From the NCBI GenBank assembly GCA_036785705.1, contig JAWUZG010000135.1, positions 868,001 through 932,000 on the forward strand: DNA of 64,000 nucleotides, read 5' to 3'. This stretch comes from Acanthornis magna (taxonomy: Eukaryota; Chordata; Aves; Passeriformes; Acanthizidae). Below the pieces are notes generated by a model. The model was not told the DNA's origin. It searched no databases and saw nothing but the letters and a program-made list of their open reading frames with translations. Below, in pieces: positions 1-9,785 of this stretch; positions within the stretch are counted from its first letter, which is position 1; every line of letters begins with the position of its first letter. The position numbers were made by a program, and so were the translations under genes.

Positions 1-1540
1 TCCAAGATTTGGTAAAGGAACAAACAGTAAACAAAAAGGTGAAACCAACCCAGCAATCCAACCCTGTATCAACCCCACATCAGGATTTGTATACAAAACT
101 CAAACAACAATTGGAAAAAGAAATGGAAATCTCAGGAGTAGGGAAAAACCTGTTTGTAGAACTGGGGGAAAGAATAAGTAAGGAACTAAACATTACCAAC
201 TGTTGAGTCTGTGGTGGGGCTTTAATGACAGAGGAATGGCCATGGAAGGGCACTAGCCTAGGCCCTGTAGAACTTCTTAAATGGAACCGAACAAACATGA
301 AAGGAGAAAACCGGCCAGAAGGGTGGATTTTAAGTTCAATAGTAATAGGAGAAGAGTGCCTTTGGCATACTGGGGAAAACTTCCTTAGCAAAGTAGGAAA
401 TACTCCCTGTAAGAGATATAAAGTTAGTAACGGAAGTTCTATAGGGTGGATCCCAGAAGAACCAACTCTGTATTGGGCTCAGAAAGGAACCAAAGAAAAA
501 ACCTGCAAGTTTAATAATGAAATCAAGCTTTTTCAATGTAATGATACAGGCAAAAATCCCTATTTTGGAATCCCAGAAATATCCAAATTCTGGGACAATA
601 TAAATCAACAGGCTTAAGGATTACTGGAAGGCACCAGATGGTCTATTTTGGATATGTGGAAAAAGAGCATACCCAAAACTCACCCCCCCGGTGGAAAGGG
701 AGTTGCACTCTGGGGATCATAGAGACAGGATTTTTCCTTTTACCAGGACCAGATGGAGATCAATTAGGAGTACCAGTTTACGAGGACCTAAAAAGGAACA
801 AAAGAGAACTGATCGGGGGGTTTCAAAAATGGGGAGAGGAGGGCTAGCCTCCTGAATGCATACTGGAAACATATGGGCCAGTCACCTGGGCACAAGATGG
901 GAGCTGGGGTTATCGAACCCCGATTTATATGTTAAATCGAATTATAAGACTTCAAGCTGTTGTAGAGATCATAACCAACAAAACTGCTCGGGCACTGGAA
1001 TTAAAATCAAGTCAACAAAGGCAAACAAGAGCTGCAGTGTATCAAAATAGGTTGGCTTTAGACTATTTATTAGCTGAAGAAGGGGGAGTTTGTGGAAAAT
1101 TTAATACATTGGACTGTTTGAAAATTGATGATAATGGGGATGCTGTCTTAGATATAGCCAAAGATAACAGAAAAATAGCCCATGTACCGACCCAAAGATG
1201 GGAATCAATGCTAAAAGCTAACTGGTGGGATAAAGTATTAGGAATAGAATGGTGGAAAAAGCTGGGCTTCTTCCTTTTATGTGCAACAGCTGGTTTGTTA
1301 TTTCTTTCTTGCTTAATTCCCTATTTTATTCGACTAATCACCAGTGTAGTCCAAGGAATGCAAGTAGTAATAATACCTATGGACTCAAAATAGGCCACAT
1401 CTGAAACAGCACAAAAGATAATGGTGTTAAAGAAACGAAGAAAAGACCCCTTTGAAGAAGCAAAAATAATATGTGAAAAGAACCAGCGAGAAATGGAAAT
1501 TAGAAAGCAAGAATTATTGCTCAAGCCAAATAATTTATAA
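1..1540 (+). pseudogene. Endogenous retrovirus env, 3' part, broken
   Basis: Remnant of a retroviral envelope gene; the start lies outside the window. The surface-unit frame runs 9-617 and is interrupted by an in-frame TGA at 204-206. The reading then moves to a second frame near 612-616 and to a third around the C-run at 681-688. The third frame continues to 1393 with an in-frame TAG at 845-847. A basic furin-like KRNKR stretch near 790-805 probably marks the surface/transmembrane junction. The TM part has a leucine-rich disulfide-loop region (cysteine pair near 1090-1120, with Leu where many gamma-type envelopes have a second adjacent Cys) and a membrane span at about 1264-1341. After the TAG at 1391-1393 the same frame stays open to a TAA at 1538-1540, a lysine-rich 39-codon tail from 1421. 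Three stops and two frameshifts make it non-functional. The class (gamma-type Env) is inferred from TM layout. Confidence 0.85.
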
Positions 1541-1558
1541 AAAACAAAAAAGGGGAAT
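1538..1558 (+). other. Polypurine tract of the provirus
   Basis: An A/G-rich run (AAAAAACAAAAAAGGGG) sits immediately before the LTR start, the expected position of the plus-strand primer of reverse transcription. This fixes the provirus as plus-oriented and the following LTR as the 3' LTR. Confidence 0.8.
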
Positions 1559-2193
1559 TGTGATGAATACATAATATAGTGTTGGCTTTTCGCAGATATT
1601 CATTGTGTGTATGGTTTTATTCTTTTTATATAGAAGTAGTCTTGTTATAAAGATAGAGGTATATAACCAATGTTTTAATTTCTGTTATTAACTAGATTTC
1701 GATATAGTAGTGAAATAACTAATAGAGGTAGTTTAAAAGACTTTCCTTTACTAACCACACTGCCTGCTTGACTGGATAACACCCAAAGAACAGCACAGAG
1801 AAGACCCAACACTGATACCTGACTATCAGCCATAACCAGATGCAAGGACCATGGAGAAAAGCTCAAACTGGAGATGATAACCAAGACTGGAAGAAACCAC
1901 AGCCAAAACCACACATGCTCTAAAAAGGCGGGACCAAGGAGGAGCCATGCAAAACAGTTCTTGGAACATGCAAAATAGTTCTGAGAAAAGTTTGAATATG
2001 CATGAATGCTTATGAATAGGCATGAGGCTGATGCAATACAAAGAGTACTTAAGACGACACCTTCAATGGCAGGTGTGCTTCTTGGCTTAGGGCCAAGCAC
2101 CCAGCACTGTTTCTTTGCTTTATTGTTTTTGTCCCCTATTCTCCTTTATTAAACTTTTAAATTTCAACAGGAGAGTGAACTTCGTTTTTCACA
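1559..2193 (+). mobile_element. 3' LTR of the endogenous retrovirus
   Basis: The 635-bp element begins TGTGA directly after the polypurine tract and ends TCACA, giving a 5-bp perfect terminal inverted repeat with canonical TG...CA ends. An ATTAAA polyadenylation signal lies near 2149 and is followed by a T/A-rich stretch and the short U5. No clear TATA box could be chosen: TATATAA near 1662 is early, and TACTTAAG near 2045 is better placed but weaker. The 5' LTR would be upstream of the window, so LTR divergence (insertion age) cannot be estimated here. Confidence 0.85.
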
Positions 2194-2400
2194 GAACTAA
2201 AATCAGTTAACCCCGTGCCCGAATGAGTTTTGAATATTCTGATCCTATGCACTTCATAGATTAGCAAAACCAGCAACACTTGACCAAACTCACAGCAAAC
2301 TGGCTGAAAGAACCTAAAGCCTCAATGAGTTTCAAATCCCACAGAAACCCTGAGGATGTCACAACGTCCCATATTACAATACTTAAATTTCTGTTCTTAC

Positions 2401-2494
2401 CTTGGTGTTCCCAAGTGATCCATGGTACTGGGCCAAATGCTATTGCCGCTTCTAGCAACAAACCCCAAACTGCGTAAAAAGCACACAGAGCCAT
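2401..2494 (-). CDS. Candidate first coding exon, unidentified small membrane or secreted protein
   Basis: On the minus strand an ATG at 2494-2492 sits in a good Kozak context (AAGATGG). It opens a 31-codon hydrophobic frame (MALCAFYAVWGLLLEAAIAF, then a Pro/Trp-containing segment). The frame ends at a near-perfect splice donor (CCAAG|GTAAGA, exon end at 2401). The peptide could be a signal sequence or first membrane span. An ATTTGCAT octamer (plus-strand 2553-2560) lies about 60 bp upstream of the ATG. I do not recognise the protein and see no second exon; it would lie past the retroviral insertion at 1-2193 or outside the window. A chance combination of open frame and donor is quite possible. 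Confidence 0.3.
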
Positions 2495-2560
2495 CTTCAG
2501 TGTCCTTGCTTTTCGGGGTTCGCTGGGTAACTGCGTTTCTCTGGCAAATGAAATGCAAAT

Positions 2561-4272
2561 CTCAGGGAGTATTAGAGACCAGGCAATTCAGATCTTGAGA
2601 GCAGTGCAATAAGGGAGGCTGGAACAACTGTACAAATACATACTTTTCAGCAGATCACTTCAAGAGAATGCACATTTTCCAGGATGCTGCACACAGAGAC
2701 TGCCCATGCACTCCACAGGCTGCAGAGCTGCTGAGAAGTGTGGCTGAGTGCCTTCTGTTTCGCTAGAGAAATAAATGATGCTGTGCAGAGAGGAAGGAAG
2801 TAAGAAGAAAAAGCAAACCAAATACTGCCAAAAATAGCACTGATCTTGTAGTATTTCTACAGCTGTCTGCATAGCTTAATTTGGATACAAAATACATTGG
2901 TGAAAACCGTATTCTTAAAAACAAAACACACACAACATGGCAAATAGGCAATAAGAGACACCAATCATTTCAATCTAGAATCCCAAGTATAAATACTTGA
3001 AGTGTCAATTATGTTTAACGCACAAAACTTGACACTTGCCTATTCTTTCAACAGTCTGTCAAAGAAAATCCCACCTCTCCAACAAAAAATAAAGATAACA
3101 AAAGTTACTATGACTTAATCAGAGAGCAAACGACATGAGAAGTACAGCATTAACAGTAAGTATGATTACACAAACCTGCTGTACCTCCCACCCTCGGGAT
3201 CTTACAGAAGTGGGCTCTAGCGATGGCAGTGAATTCTCGCAGGAAGCAGCAGATCGACTGTCCCTTCCGATGCCCAGAGAGACAGACCTAGGAGCTGTGC
3301 TCAGCCCCTTCCCCCGGGCCAAGTCTCTGATACACTGATATACCTGCCCCTCCTCGATAGCTCTGCTCCCCAAGAGAAAAGCCCTCAGCTAAGAGAAGTG
3401 CAGCCAGGTGCACTCCTCCCCCATGGGTACATCTTTTGTCTCTCTTAAGTACCGATCGTTATTGTCTCCCAGCAACGGCTGGGACAAAATCCCCGAAGAG
3501 GAAAGAAAAAACAAAAGGAAAAATCCTAACCTCCACTAGCACCTTTCCTCCAAACTGAGAATTTTACATACCCTGCTACTGCCTGCTGGTCGCTAACACA
3601 CTGTGCACAGCAACTGAACCTTTTGCTCAGTTTAAGCTTGGAGACTGCAGTACATGAAATCTACTGGGATCTCTAATCTGGTTTCAAGGTTGCCTCCATA
3701 AATATTACCACTTCTGTATCTAGAATATTTGTAGATTACACCAGCCCCTAACTAATGCAACCAGAGCCATGTATTAGGAAAATGCCTTCCTTTTTCTCAT
3801 ATCCCAGGCTGGTAGATCAAAGCAGACTGCACCCAACCCTCAACTGTCCTTTACACATTGATCAAAGCACAGAATGCTTTTTTGAAAAGGAAATGCCATT
3901 GAGAGTAATATGCCATGTGTTGTCTGAAAAAAGGATTTGCTAATAAAGATCCTGGTGTTATTCAAAATGTCAGGATGAAATTGCGAAGAGCCCGTTGTCA
4001 CCTCGACCTCCAGTTCAAAGCACAGACACTAGAAAGGAAAGCTTCCTGTCTCTGACCATCTCCTCCTGGCCTGGCTCTGCCAAAAGACCACGTGCAGTAT
4101 CAATAACTGATACCATGTGAATCATTCCCCACAGCAGTATAAGAGAAACTATTTCAAAATACTGCTTTGATAGATGCTGATACCTCTCACAGCCAGGAGA
4201 GATTTAAAGAGCGGGAGAGAGGGTGGAGGACAGCCTACAGCACAGGGAAGTGCATGAAGTGGCACAAAATAA
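2561..4272. other. Intergenic, no gene recognised
   Basis: Mostly AT-rich unique-looking sequence with a GC-richer part at about 3180-3500. Open frames here are short on both strands, with no splice-site support and no recognisable domain. Confidence 0.6.
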
Positions 4273-4495
4273 TATAGAATCACAGAATGGACTGGGTTGG
4301 AAGGAACCTTAAAGATCATCTCATTCCAAACCCTCTGCCATGGTCAGAAACACCTTCCACTAGACCAGGTTGCTTCAAGCCCCATCCAACCTGGTCTTGA
4401 CACTTCCAGAGGTGGGGCATCCACAGGTTCTCTGGGCAACATGTGCCAGTGCCTCACCATCTTCACAGGGAAGAATTTTCTCTGTATATCACAAG
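4273..4495 (-). mobile_element. CR1 LINE 3' fragment
   Basis: Starts AGAATCACAGAATGG, the reverse complement of the CR1 3' terminal repeat. It continues with the familiar CR1 3' region in reverse (GGTTGGAAGGAACCTTAAAG, then CTTCCACTAGACCAGGTTGC and TCTCTGGGCAAC). The element is therefore on the minus strand with its 3' end at the low coordinate, 5'-truncated as is usual for CR1. Confidence 0.9.
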
Positions 4496-5390
4496 TGCTG
4501 CCGCATCACCAGCTGTCAGTATCTTCCTGCTGCTCATCCCAAACTGAAACAACCATCATCAGTTTCATCCCTGGCTCCCTGATGGCTCTGAGTCCCCTGG
4601 TGCTGACATCCAGTTCTCAGTTCTGCCCTGATGTTGCAGGTCATTCTCCGTGCCCAGACACGGTGCTGAGACTTTCCTCCAGCGCATAGCTGCACCTCTC
4701 AGTGACATGTGACTCAGCCAGCTGCACACATGTGGCTCTCTGCTTTCCTCGTGTGCCTGTCCCCAGGCTCGGAGAGCTTGTTTGCTGTCCGACCTCACAC
4801 CCATACTTGCTGCTTGTGCTGTCTTCTATGAACTACAGTTCCTCACCCTCTTGCTGAACGGAAATTTTAATTTAAGGGAGAGAGGTTTTTTCCTCTCCCT
4901 GTTTTTCACTCATCTCTGCCCATGTAATCCCACAGTGCATCACTGTCACTGACAGCAAACTCCTCTGTTACATAAGGACAGGCACAAACCTGCCCTTCCC
5001 TGCCTGCCCTGTTTTCTTTTCTGTATTTCTGCTTTCCAGGTCTCCTCACCCCATTACCATGGGTGGATTTGGTTTAGTTCTGCTGCTACAGGTGTAGCCA
5101 CTGGAGGCTCAATAAAAGTCAATTAGTCTCTCTGCCAAACCCTTGCTATTATTGCACTGTCCTCATTAACGCACTTCTTAGTCTCATCCCCTCCTTGTGT
5201 GTGAATATTTTACACACACAAGCAATGGGAAATTTAATTTCCTGTGAATCACAGAATGATGTACTCCACTGCTAGCTGTACAAGGAGCGTATGGGACATT
5301 AACAGCCTCTGGTAAAGGGCAGGCAACAATATTTCTAAATATTTGATTCCAGAAAATGCCTCCTAGTGGGATGCACTAACAGGATATTGA
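4496..5390. other. Intergenic, no gene recognised
   Basis: No coding frame, RNA gene or clear repeat seen. The CR1 fragment to the left may extend somewhat into this stretch in diverged form. Confidence 0.5.
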
Positions 5391-5525
5391 TAGAATCACA
5401 GAATAGGTTTGGGTTGAAAGGGACATTAAAGCACATCTAGTTCCACCCCCCCTGCCATGGGCAGGGACACCTTCCACTAGACCAGTTGCTCTGAAACCTG
5501 TCCAAGTTGGTCCTGAACACTCCCA
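5391..5525 (-). mobile_element. CR1 LINE 3' fragment
   Basis: A second minus-oriented CR1 tail. It begins with the TAGAATCACAGAAT terminal motif and the GGTTTGGGTTGAAAGGGAC block, followed by CCTGCCATGGGCAGGGACAC. It is short and fades out around 5525. Confidence 0.9.
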
Positions 5526-5717
5526 TTCACACCACTGGCAAATGAATCCAGGACAGAGTTTTAGAAACCAGGAAGGTTTCTCCAAGACAACCTTTTTGCG
5601 AGGGGTATGTTGAAGAAAGCAAACGTCTTGTGCACCTCCCCTGGCAAGCAGATTCAGGCACCACATCCCAGCAAGGTGCAGGGAGAGCAGACACCCAGAC
5701 TTTCTAGTGTCAAACCA

Positions 5718-5944
5718 CACCAGGGGAGGCTTAGGCCAGACATTGGGATAAATTTCTTCACATTAGGGGTGATTAGACACTGGAATGGGCTGTCCAGGGA
5801 GGTGACTGAGTCATCGTCCCTGGAGGCCTTTAAGGGAAGACTGGATGTGTCACTGAGTGGTCTGGTTGATATCGTGGTGTTGGATCACAGGTTGGACTCG
5901 GGATGATCACGGAGGTCTTTTCCAAGCTAATTGGTTCTGTGAAC
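5718..5944 (+). mobile_element. CR1 LINE 3' fragment, plus orientation
   Basis: Carries the CR1 3' untranslated region in sense: GGGGAGGCTTAGGCCAGACA, then the CACTGGAATGGGCTG and GTCCCTGGAGGCCTTTAAG blocks. It closes with GAGGTCTTTTCCAAGCTAAT near the 3' end. It ends exactly where the CpG-rich promoter region begins. Confidence 0.9.
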
Positions 5945-6325
5945 CTCTCCGCGAGCCCTGCACCGAGCGCGGTACCACCAGGCCCAGATGTGCGTGACTC
6001 CAGGGAGCTGCCGCCGCCACGCCGCCGTGACAGGGACCCTCCCTTAGCCCCGCTGGGCGGGAGGGACCCGCCGCCACCATTGACAGCCACCTACCTTCAT
6101 CAGAGCAGCGCCCGCCGCCACGACTGGCACCCACCCCACTGATCAGAGCAGCACCCGCCGCGCCTTCCCCGCCCTTCGCCCTTCCCGCGGCTTCTCTCGC
6201 AGCCGGAAGCGCAGGTGGTCGCTTCCGGCCGTTGCTAGGCAACGCGGCATGGCCGCTTGGCCGTGGCGGATCCACTTCCGGGTTCGCGGCACTGTCACCG
6301 GGTCGGGGGTGGTGATAGCACCACC
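5945..6325 (+). promoter_or_regulatory. CpG-rich promoter upstream of the TMCO1 exon
   Basis: Dense in CpG, without a TATA box. Several ETS-type motifs are present (CCGGAAGC near 6203, CTTCCGG near 6222 and near 6275). A palindromic RFX X-box-like site, GTTGCTAGGCAAC, occupies 6231-6243. This layout is typical of a housekeeping promoter and it leads straight into the TMCO1 start codon. On the minus strand a possible splice donor (ATGAAG|GTAGGT, near 6093) suggests it might be bidirectional, but no minus-strand product is recognised. Confidence 0.7.
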
Positions 6326-6395
6326 ATGAGCACCATGTTCGCCAACGCCCTCCTCATAGTATTTGTGTCCGTCTGCACCGCGCTGCTGGCGGAGG
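6326..6395 (+). CDS. TMCO1: TMCO1 first coding exon (isolated copy)
   Basis: The frame from the ATG at 6326 reads MSTMFANALLIVFVSVCTAL and then LAEG, which I recognise as the N-terminus of TMCO1. TMCO1 is a small ER membrane protein of the Oxa1 superfamily, linked to ER calcium leak and translocon-associated membrane insertion; this segment is its first membrane span. The Kozak context CCACCATGA is strong. The expected exon end falls within GAGG|GCGAGC, so the donor would be GC rather than GT, either a rare GC-AG intron or a mutated site. Read through, the frame continues into Arg/Pro-rich non-TMCO1 sequence. None of the later exons (the lysine-rich coiled coil and the two C-terminal spans) was found downstream before FBXO15. 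It may be a duplicated 5' end rather than an active gene. Confidence 0.75.
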
Positions 6396-7020
6396 GCGAG
6401 CCGGGCAGGGTGCGGCTGTGTCCGCGGAGCCGCCGGCAGCTCCCCCGAGCGCTGGGAGAGAGCGCGTGAAGGGGCAGCACTGGGGGCCCTGGGGAGGGGC
6501 GAAGACCAGGGTAGGGGGGCTGTGAAGAGGGGATCGGGGACTCGGGCCAGCGCTTCCCGCACCCACAGCACCTTCAAACCGCTCGGCATGTCTTACAAAA
6601 ATAAAAAAACAACCTCCCCTCAAAAAGACCCAAATAACAAGACAACCAACCAGTTCCACCCGCTCGTCACACGTCTTCCGAGGGACACCAACCCTCTTCC
6701 GGCTCCTCTTTCTCCCGAATCCCACCTCCTGCTCCTCCTCCCTCCATCCCTCCTCCGCCGTTCCCCAAACCCTTCGCACCTCGCGGGAGGAGCGGGGATG
6801 GAGGCGGGGCAGGTCGGGATGCGCAGCGCGGGGCTCTCGGCTGCTCCCAGCCGGTGGGGGCGGGCGGAACCCGGCCCGGGGAAAAGGAGAGGGACACGGA
6901 AAATTGGGGACTGCAGATCCAAACTGGGCCTTGGTGGGGACTTGCAGCCCTTGGGGCTCCTCTGGAGAGCCTGGAGATCCGGGAGGGGTGAACGCAGAGA
7001 GGGGTCGGGATTCCAGAAGG
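6396..7020. other. GC-rich intron-like sequence after the TMCO1 exon
   Basis: G+C-rich with open frames on both strands because of composition, without splice or domain support. A short A-rich interruption at about 6597-6650 separates two GC-rich parts. Confidence 0.5.
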
Positions 7021-7960
7021 GCAGCACTGGGAGTGACTGGGCTGTACTGGGATCACACTGACATCATACTGGCAGTGACTGGCATCATAGTGGGGGCAAC
7101 TGGAACCATGCTGGAGCAACTGGGAGTGACTGGAATTGACTGCAAACATGCTGAGGGCTACTTGCATAGACTGGGAGTGTCTGTAACCGTACTGGGGGTG
7201 ATTGGAAGCACACTGGGAGCAACCATGACCACGCTGGGGGCAACTGGGAGCAAGGGGGAGTTACTGAATCTACACTGGGGGCAACTGGGCCTGACTGGGA
7301 CCATGCTGGGAGGGACTGAGATGATACAGGAAAGGACTGGGACTATACCGGGGGCAACTGGGACTAAAGAGAACAGAACAGCTGGCCCCATGCTGGGGGA
7401 GACTGGGATCACACTGAGGGTGACTAGGATCATAGTGGGATTGACTGGGAACATGCTGGGGGCAATTGGGATCATGTTGGGGGCAACTGGGAGATACTAG
7501 GAGCAACCGGGATCATACTGCTGGTGACTGGGACCACACTCAGGATGAGTGGGAACAGCTGTGAGCAACTGGGATCGTGCTGGAAGCAACTGGGACTAAC
7601 TGGGAATGCCTGAGTGCGTGCTGGAAGCAACTGGGACTAACTGGGAATGCCTGAGTGCATGCTGGAAGCAACTGGGACTAACTGGGAATGCCTGAGTGCA
7701 TGCTGGAAGCAAGTGGGATATGCTGGAAGTGACTGGGACATACGGGGATAACTAGGAGCTCACTTGGGCAACGGAGAGTGACTGGGAATGACTACGAACA
7801 TGCTGAGGGCAACTGGGATATACTGGGAATGTCTGTAACGATACTGGGGTTGACTGGGAAAATGGGAGCGACTGGGATCAGTGGTGGAGAACTGCGACAA
7901 TGCTGTGGGAATTGGGAGTGACTGGGATCATACTGGAGGTGTCAGAGCTCACGCCGGGGG
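7021..7960. repeat. ACTGGGA-type minisatellite
   Basis: Irregular tandem array built from about 20-bp units around ACTGGGATCATACTGGGGGC and variants such as AACTGGGAGTGACTGG. It lacks stops in some frames, so long frames appear on both strands; these are not genes. The array ends where the first MHC class I promoter begins. Confidence 0.9.
7578..7716. repeat. Higher-order 41-bp tandem repeat, three copies
   Basis: Within the minisatellite, a 41-bp unit beginning TGCTGGAAGCAACTGGGACT repeats at 7578, 7619 and 7660 with almost no differences, and a fourth partial copy starts at 7701. Near-identity suggests recent local expansion. Confidence 0.95.
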
Positions 7961-7966
7961 CCCCAG

Positions 7967-8172
7967 AGGGGATCCCGGGAATTCCCAGGGATTCCCCCTT
8001 TCCCCCGCGCTCGCTCGGGCACTGTCGCGTCTCCCGGCCTGCGCCGCCGGAATCTGCCCGGTGACCGATGACGTCACGAGAAGCTCAAGCTGCCATTGGC
8101 GAGCAGGAAATAACCGCGCCAATCGCGGGGCCGGAGGCTGCTCTGGGGGCGGGGCCGCAGCGGAGCAGCGCG
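7967..8172 (+). promoter_or_regulatory. MHC class I promoter with SXY-like module (arm A)
   Basis: An X2/CRE box TGACGTCA lies at 8069-8076, directly preceded by an X1-like RFX site (CCCGGTGACCGATG, about 8057-8070). A Y box (reverse CCAAT, ATTGG) lies 18 bp downstream at 8095-8099. This order and spacing is the classic SXY enhanceosome bound by RFX, CREB/ATF, NF-Y and NLRC5 or CIITA. A second CCAAT lies at about 8120, and a GGGGCGGGGCC GC box precedes the leader ATG. The module looks intact although the attached gene is not. Confidence 0.75.
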
Positions 8173-8400
8173 ATGGCTCCAGCGCTGGGGCTGGGGGCGC
8201 TCCTGGGGGGGTTGAGGGCGGAGTGGCAGCCCCGGCACCGGGACCCCCCCACACTCTCTTATCCGGCACCAGGGCCCTCTGTACCGCTCTTCCTCCGGCC
8301 GGGGCTCATCCAGTTCGTGGTTCTTGGATACCTGCACGGGACCCGTTCGAGCGGGGCCGGAGCCGAGCCGGAACATTGGGATTCCCGGCCTAGGATGTGA
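8173..8400 (+). pseudogene. MHC class I leader plus truncated alpha-1 (arm A)
   Basis: The ATG at 8173 opens a signal peptide (MAPALGLGALLGG) of the type found in passerine class I genes. The normal donor after the leader appears degraded (GGGGGGTTGAGG). About 100 bp further on, in the same frame by chance, comes an alpha-1 start (about 8298-8395: LIQFVVLGYLHGT, then EPEHWDS). The central part of the alpha-1 helix/sheet region is missing, and a stop follows at 8398-8400. There is no alpha-2, alpha-3 or membrane exon. It is a class I pseudogene fragment; symbol not assigned. Confidence 0.75.
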
Positions 8401-8925
8401 GTGCCCCCGGCACAGCCACTACCGACCTCTGACTCTGGAACCTCCCTGAATATCGAGTTTTGGGAACCGAGGACCCCTTGCGCCCTTTTTCCCCTACAGT
8501 GAGATCCCCTCTGCACCCCCTTATATGCCCTGCACACCCTTTCCTGGCCATCCCGCCTCTCCCAATCCCCCGACCCTTTTTCTTGACCCTGGGACACCCT
8601 GGACCTCCACTGCTGCATTTCCCAGCTCCCAGACCTTCTTTCTTGAACACTGGGGTAACTCCCTTTGCTGGGCACAGGGATCCCTTGGATCCCCCCGTCC
8701 CTCCTCTCAACTCCCTGCACCCCCATTTCCTTCAACCTGGGACCCCCTTGAGACCCCCTTCTCCAGCACCGTGGCCCCATGCACCCCCTTATCCTGCACC
8801 AATTCCCCCGCACCCCCTTTCCCGCCCATGCCGCCTCTCCCTGCCCCCATGCCCCCCTTTCCTTGACCGTGAGACCCCTCAGACCCCCTAAAATCCCCGT
8901 GTCCCCCACGTTCCTCGCTGCCTGC
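8401..8925. repeat. C-rich minisatellite of the class I intron (arm A)
   Basis: Tandem degenerate units around CCCCTTTCCTTGACCCTGGGACCCCCTGCACCC, interspersed with CTGGCCATCCC(G)CCTCTCCC. Same unit as 10305-12090 but in the opposite strand orientation. It carries no gene; open frames are composition effects. Confidence 0.85.
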
Positions 8926-8935
8926 CTTTCCTGTT

Positions 8936-9058
8936 TGTGGCGCTGTCAGAACCTGGCCCGGGGCTCCCCCAGTTTGTGGTTTTGGGGTATCTGGGCGGGA
9001 CCCCCTTTGAGCAGGGCCAGCGCGAGGCGGAACACTGGGATTCCTGGAGCCGGCTGGG
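8936..9058 (+). pseudogene. MHC class I alpha-1 exon fragment, second copy
   Basis: Reads FVALSEPGPGLPQFVVLGYL then GGTPFEQ and EAEHWDSWSRL, a clear alpha-1 beginning followed by a jump. The residues that normally lie between PF(E/Q) and EYWD are deleted. The exon ends at a good donor (GGCTG|GGTGAGTG) followed by CCCCCGGCACAGCCAC, which also follows the first copy at about 8400. The 5' start of the exon (the leader-proximal strand) is missing too. The two copies share the same internal deletion, so they come from one already deleted ancestor. Confidence 0.75.
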
Positions 9059-9785
9059 TGAGTGCCCCCGGCACAGCCACCCCCGGACTGGAGATGCTGC
9101 GGGTCTAGCACAGCCAGAGCAGGGAGAGTGGGGGGGTCTGTGGGCATAGGGGGATCTGTGGGAATGGGGGGAGCCGTGGGGCTGGAATGGGAAATCGTGG
9201 AGCTTGAACAACGATATAAAAATTAAAGTGGGATCAGCACCTACGGTGCGAGATCCCCAGATCACTGCCGGGCGGATCCGTGCTGCCTTCCCGAGCCCCA
9301 TCCCGGCTGTTACTGGGTCACAGCTCCCGGATGCCGAATCCGATGAGGATGATGATGATAGCAGCGATGATGGACACAGTGAGCTGAGATTCCAGCCGGG
9401 TTATGGCTCTGGGATGCACAGGACGGTGAGGAGGAGGAACAACCTCATCCTGCTGCTCTGCATTCCCAAATTCCTCTTCCCCCATTTTCCACTTCCCATA
9501 TTCCACATTCTCAACCTCACCCCAGGAAACGCAGGGGTGTCCTGGGGTGGCGTAGTGATATCTTGTATTCCTTATCGTTTGTATGCTTGACCAGAATATG
9601 GTCCTGTAGCTTTAACTGTGTCCTGCAGCCGAGAGAAGCTCTGCCAGCACGGGATGTTTTGGGAATTTTGGGAATTTTTGGGGGTTTTTTCCCCGGTTGT
9701 TCTACAGGGGAGTGAGAAGGAAGGGACACTGTTTGGGTGGGTTTTTTTTCCATCAGTTGATGCTGCTGGTTGCTGCTGCTACCGG
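9059..9785. other. Spacer of the inverted repeat, no gene
   Basis: Includes an acidic GAT-repeat stretch at about 9345-9380. Its minus-strand reading is a hydrophobic isoleucine run, which I do not take as a membrane exon. No further class I exon recognised. Confidence 0.5.

Noticed and set aside
6143..6589. 148-codon minus-strand frame across the TMCO1 exon
   Set aside because: GC-rich shadow frame; the plus-strand TMCO1 reading explains the conserved part.
6904..7500. 198-codon plus-strand frame and matching minus-strand frames
   Set aside because: They are translations of the ACTGGGA minisatellite; the openness comes from unit composition.
9318..9506. Minus-strand frame with an isoleucine-rich span resembling an MHC membrane exon
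   Set aside because: The run comes from a GAT/ATC simple repeat; no flanking splice sites or class I connecting peptide were seen.
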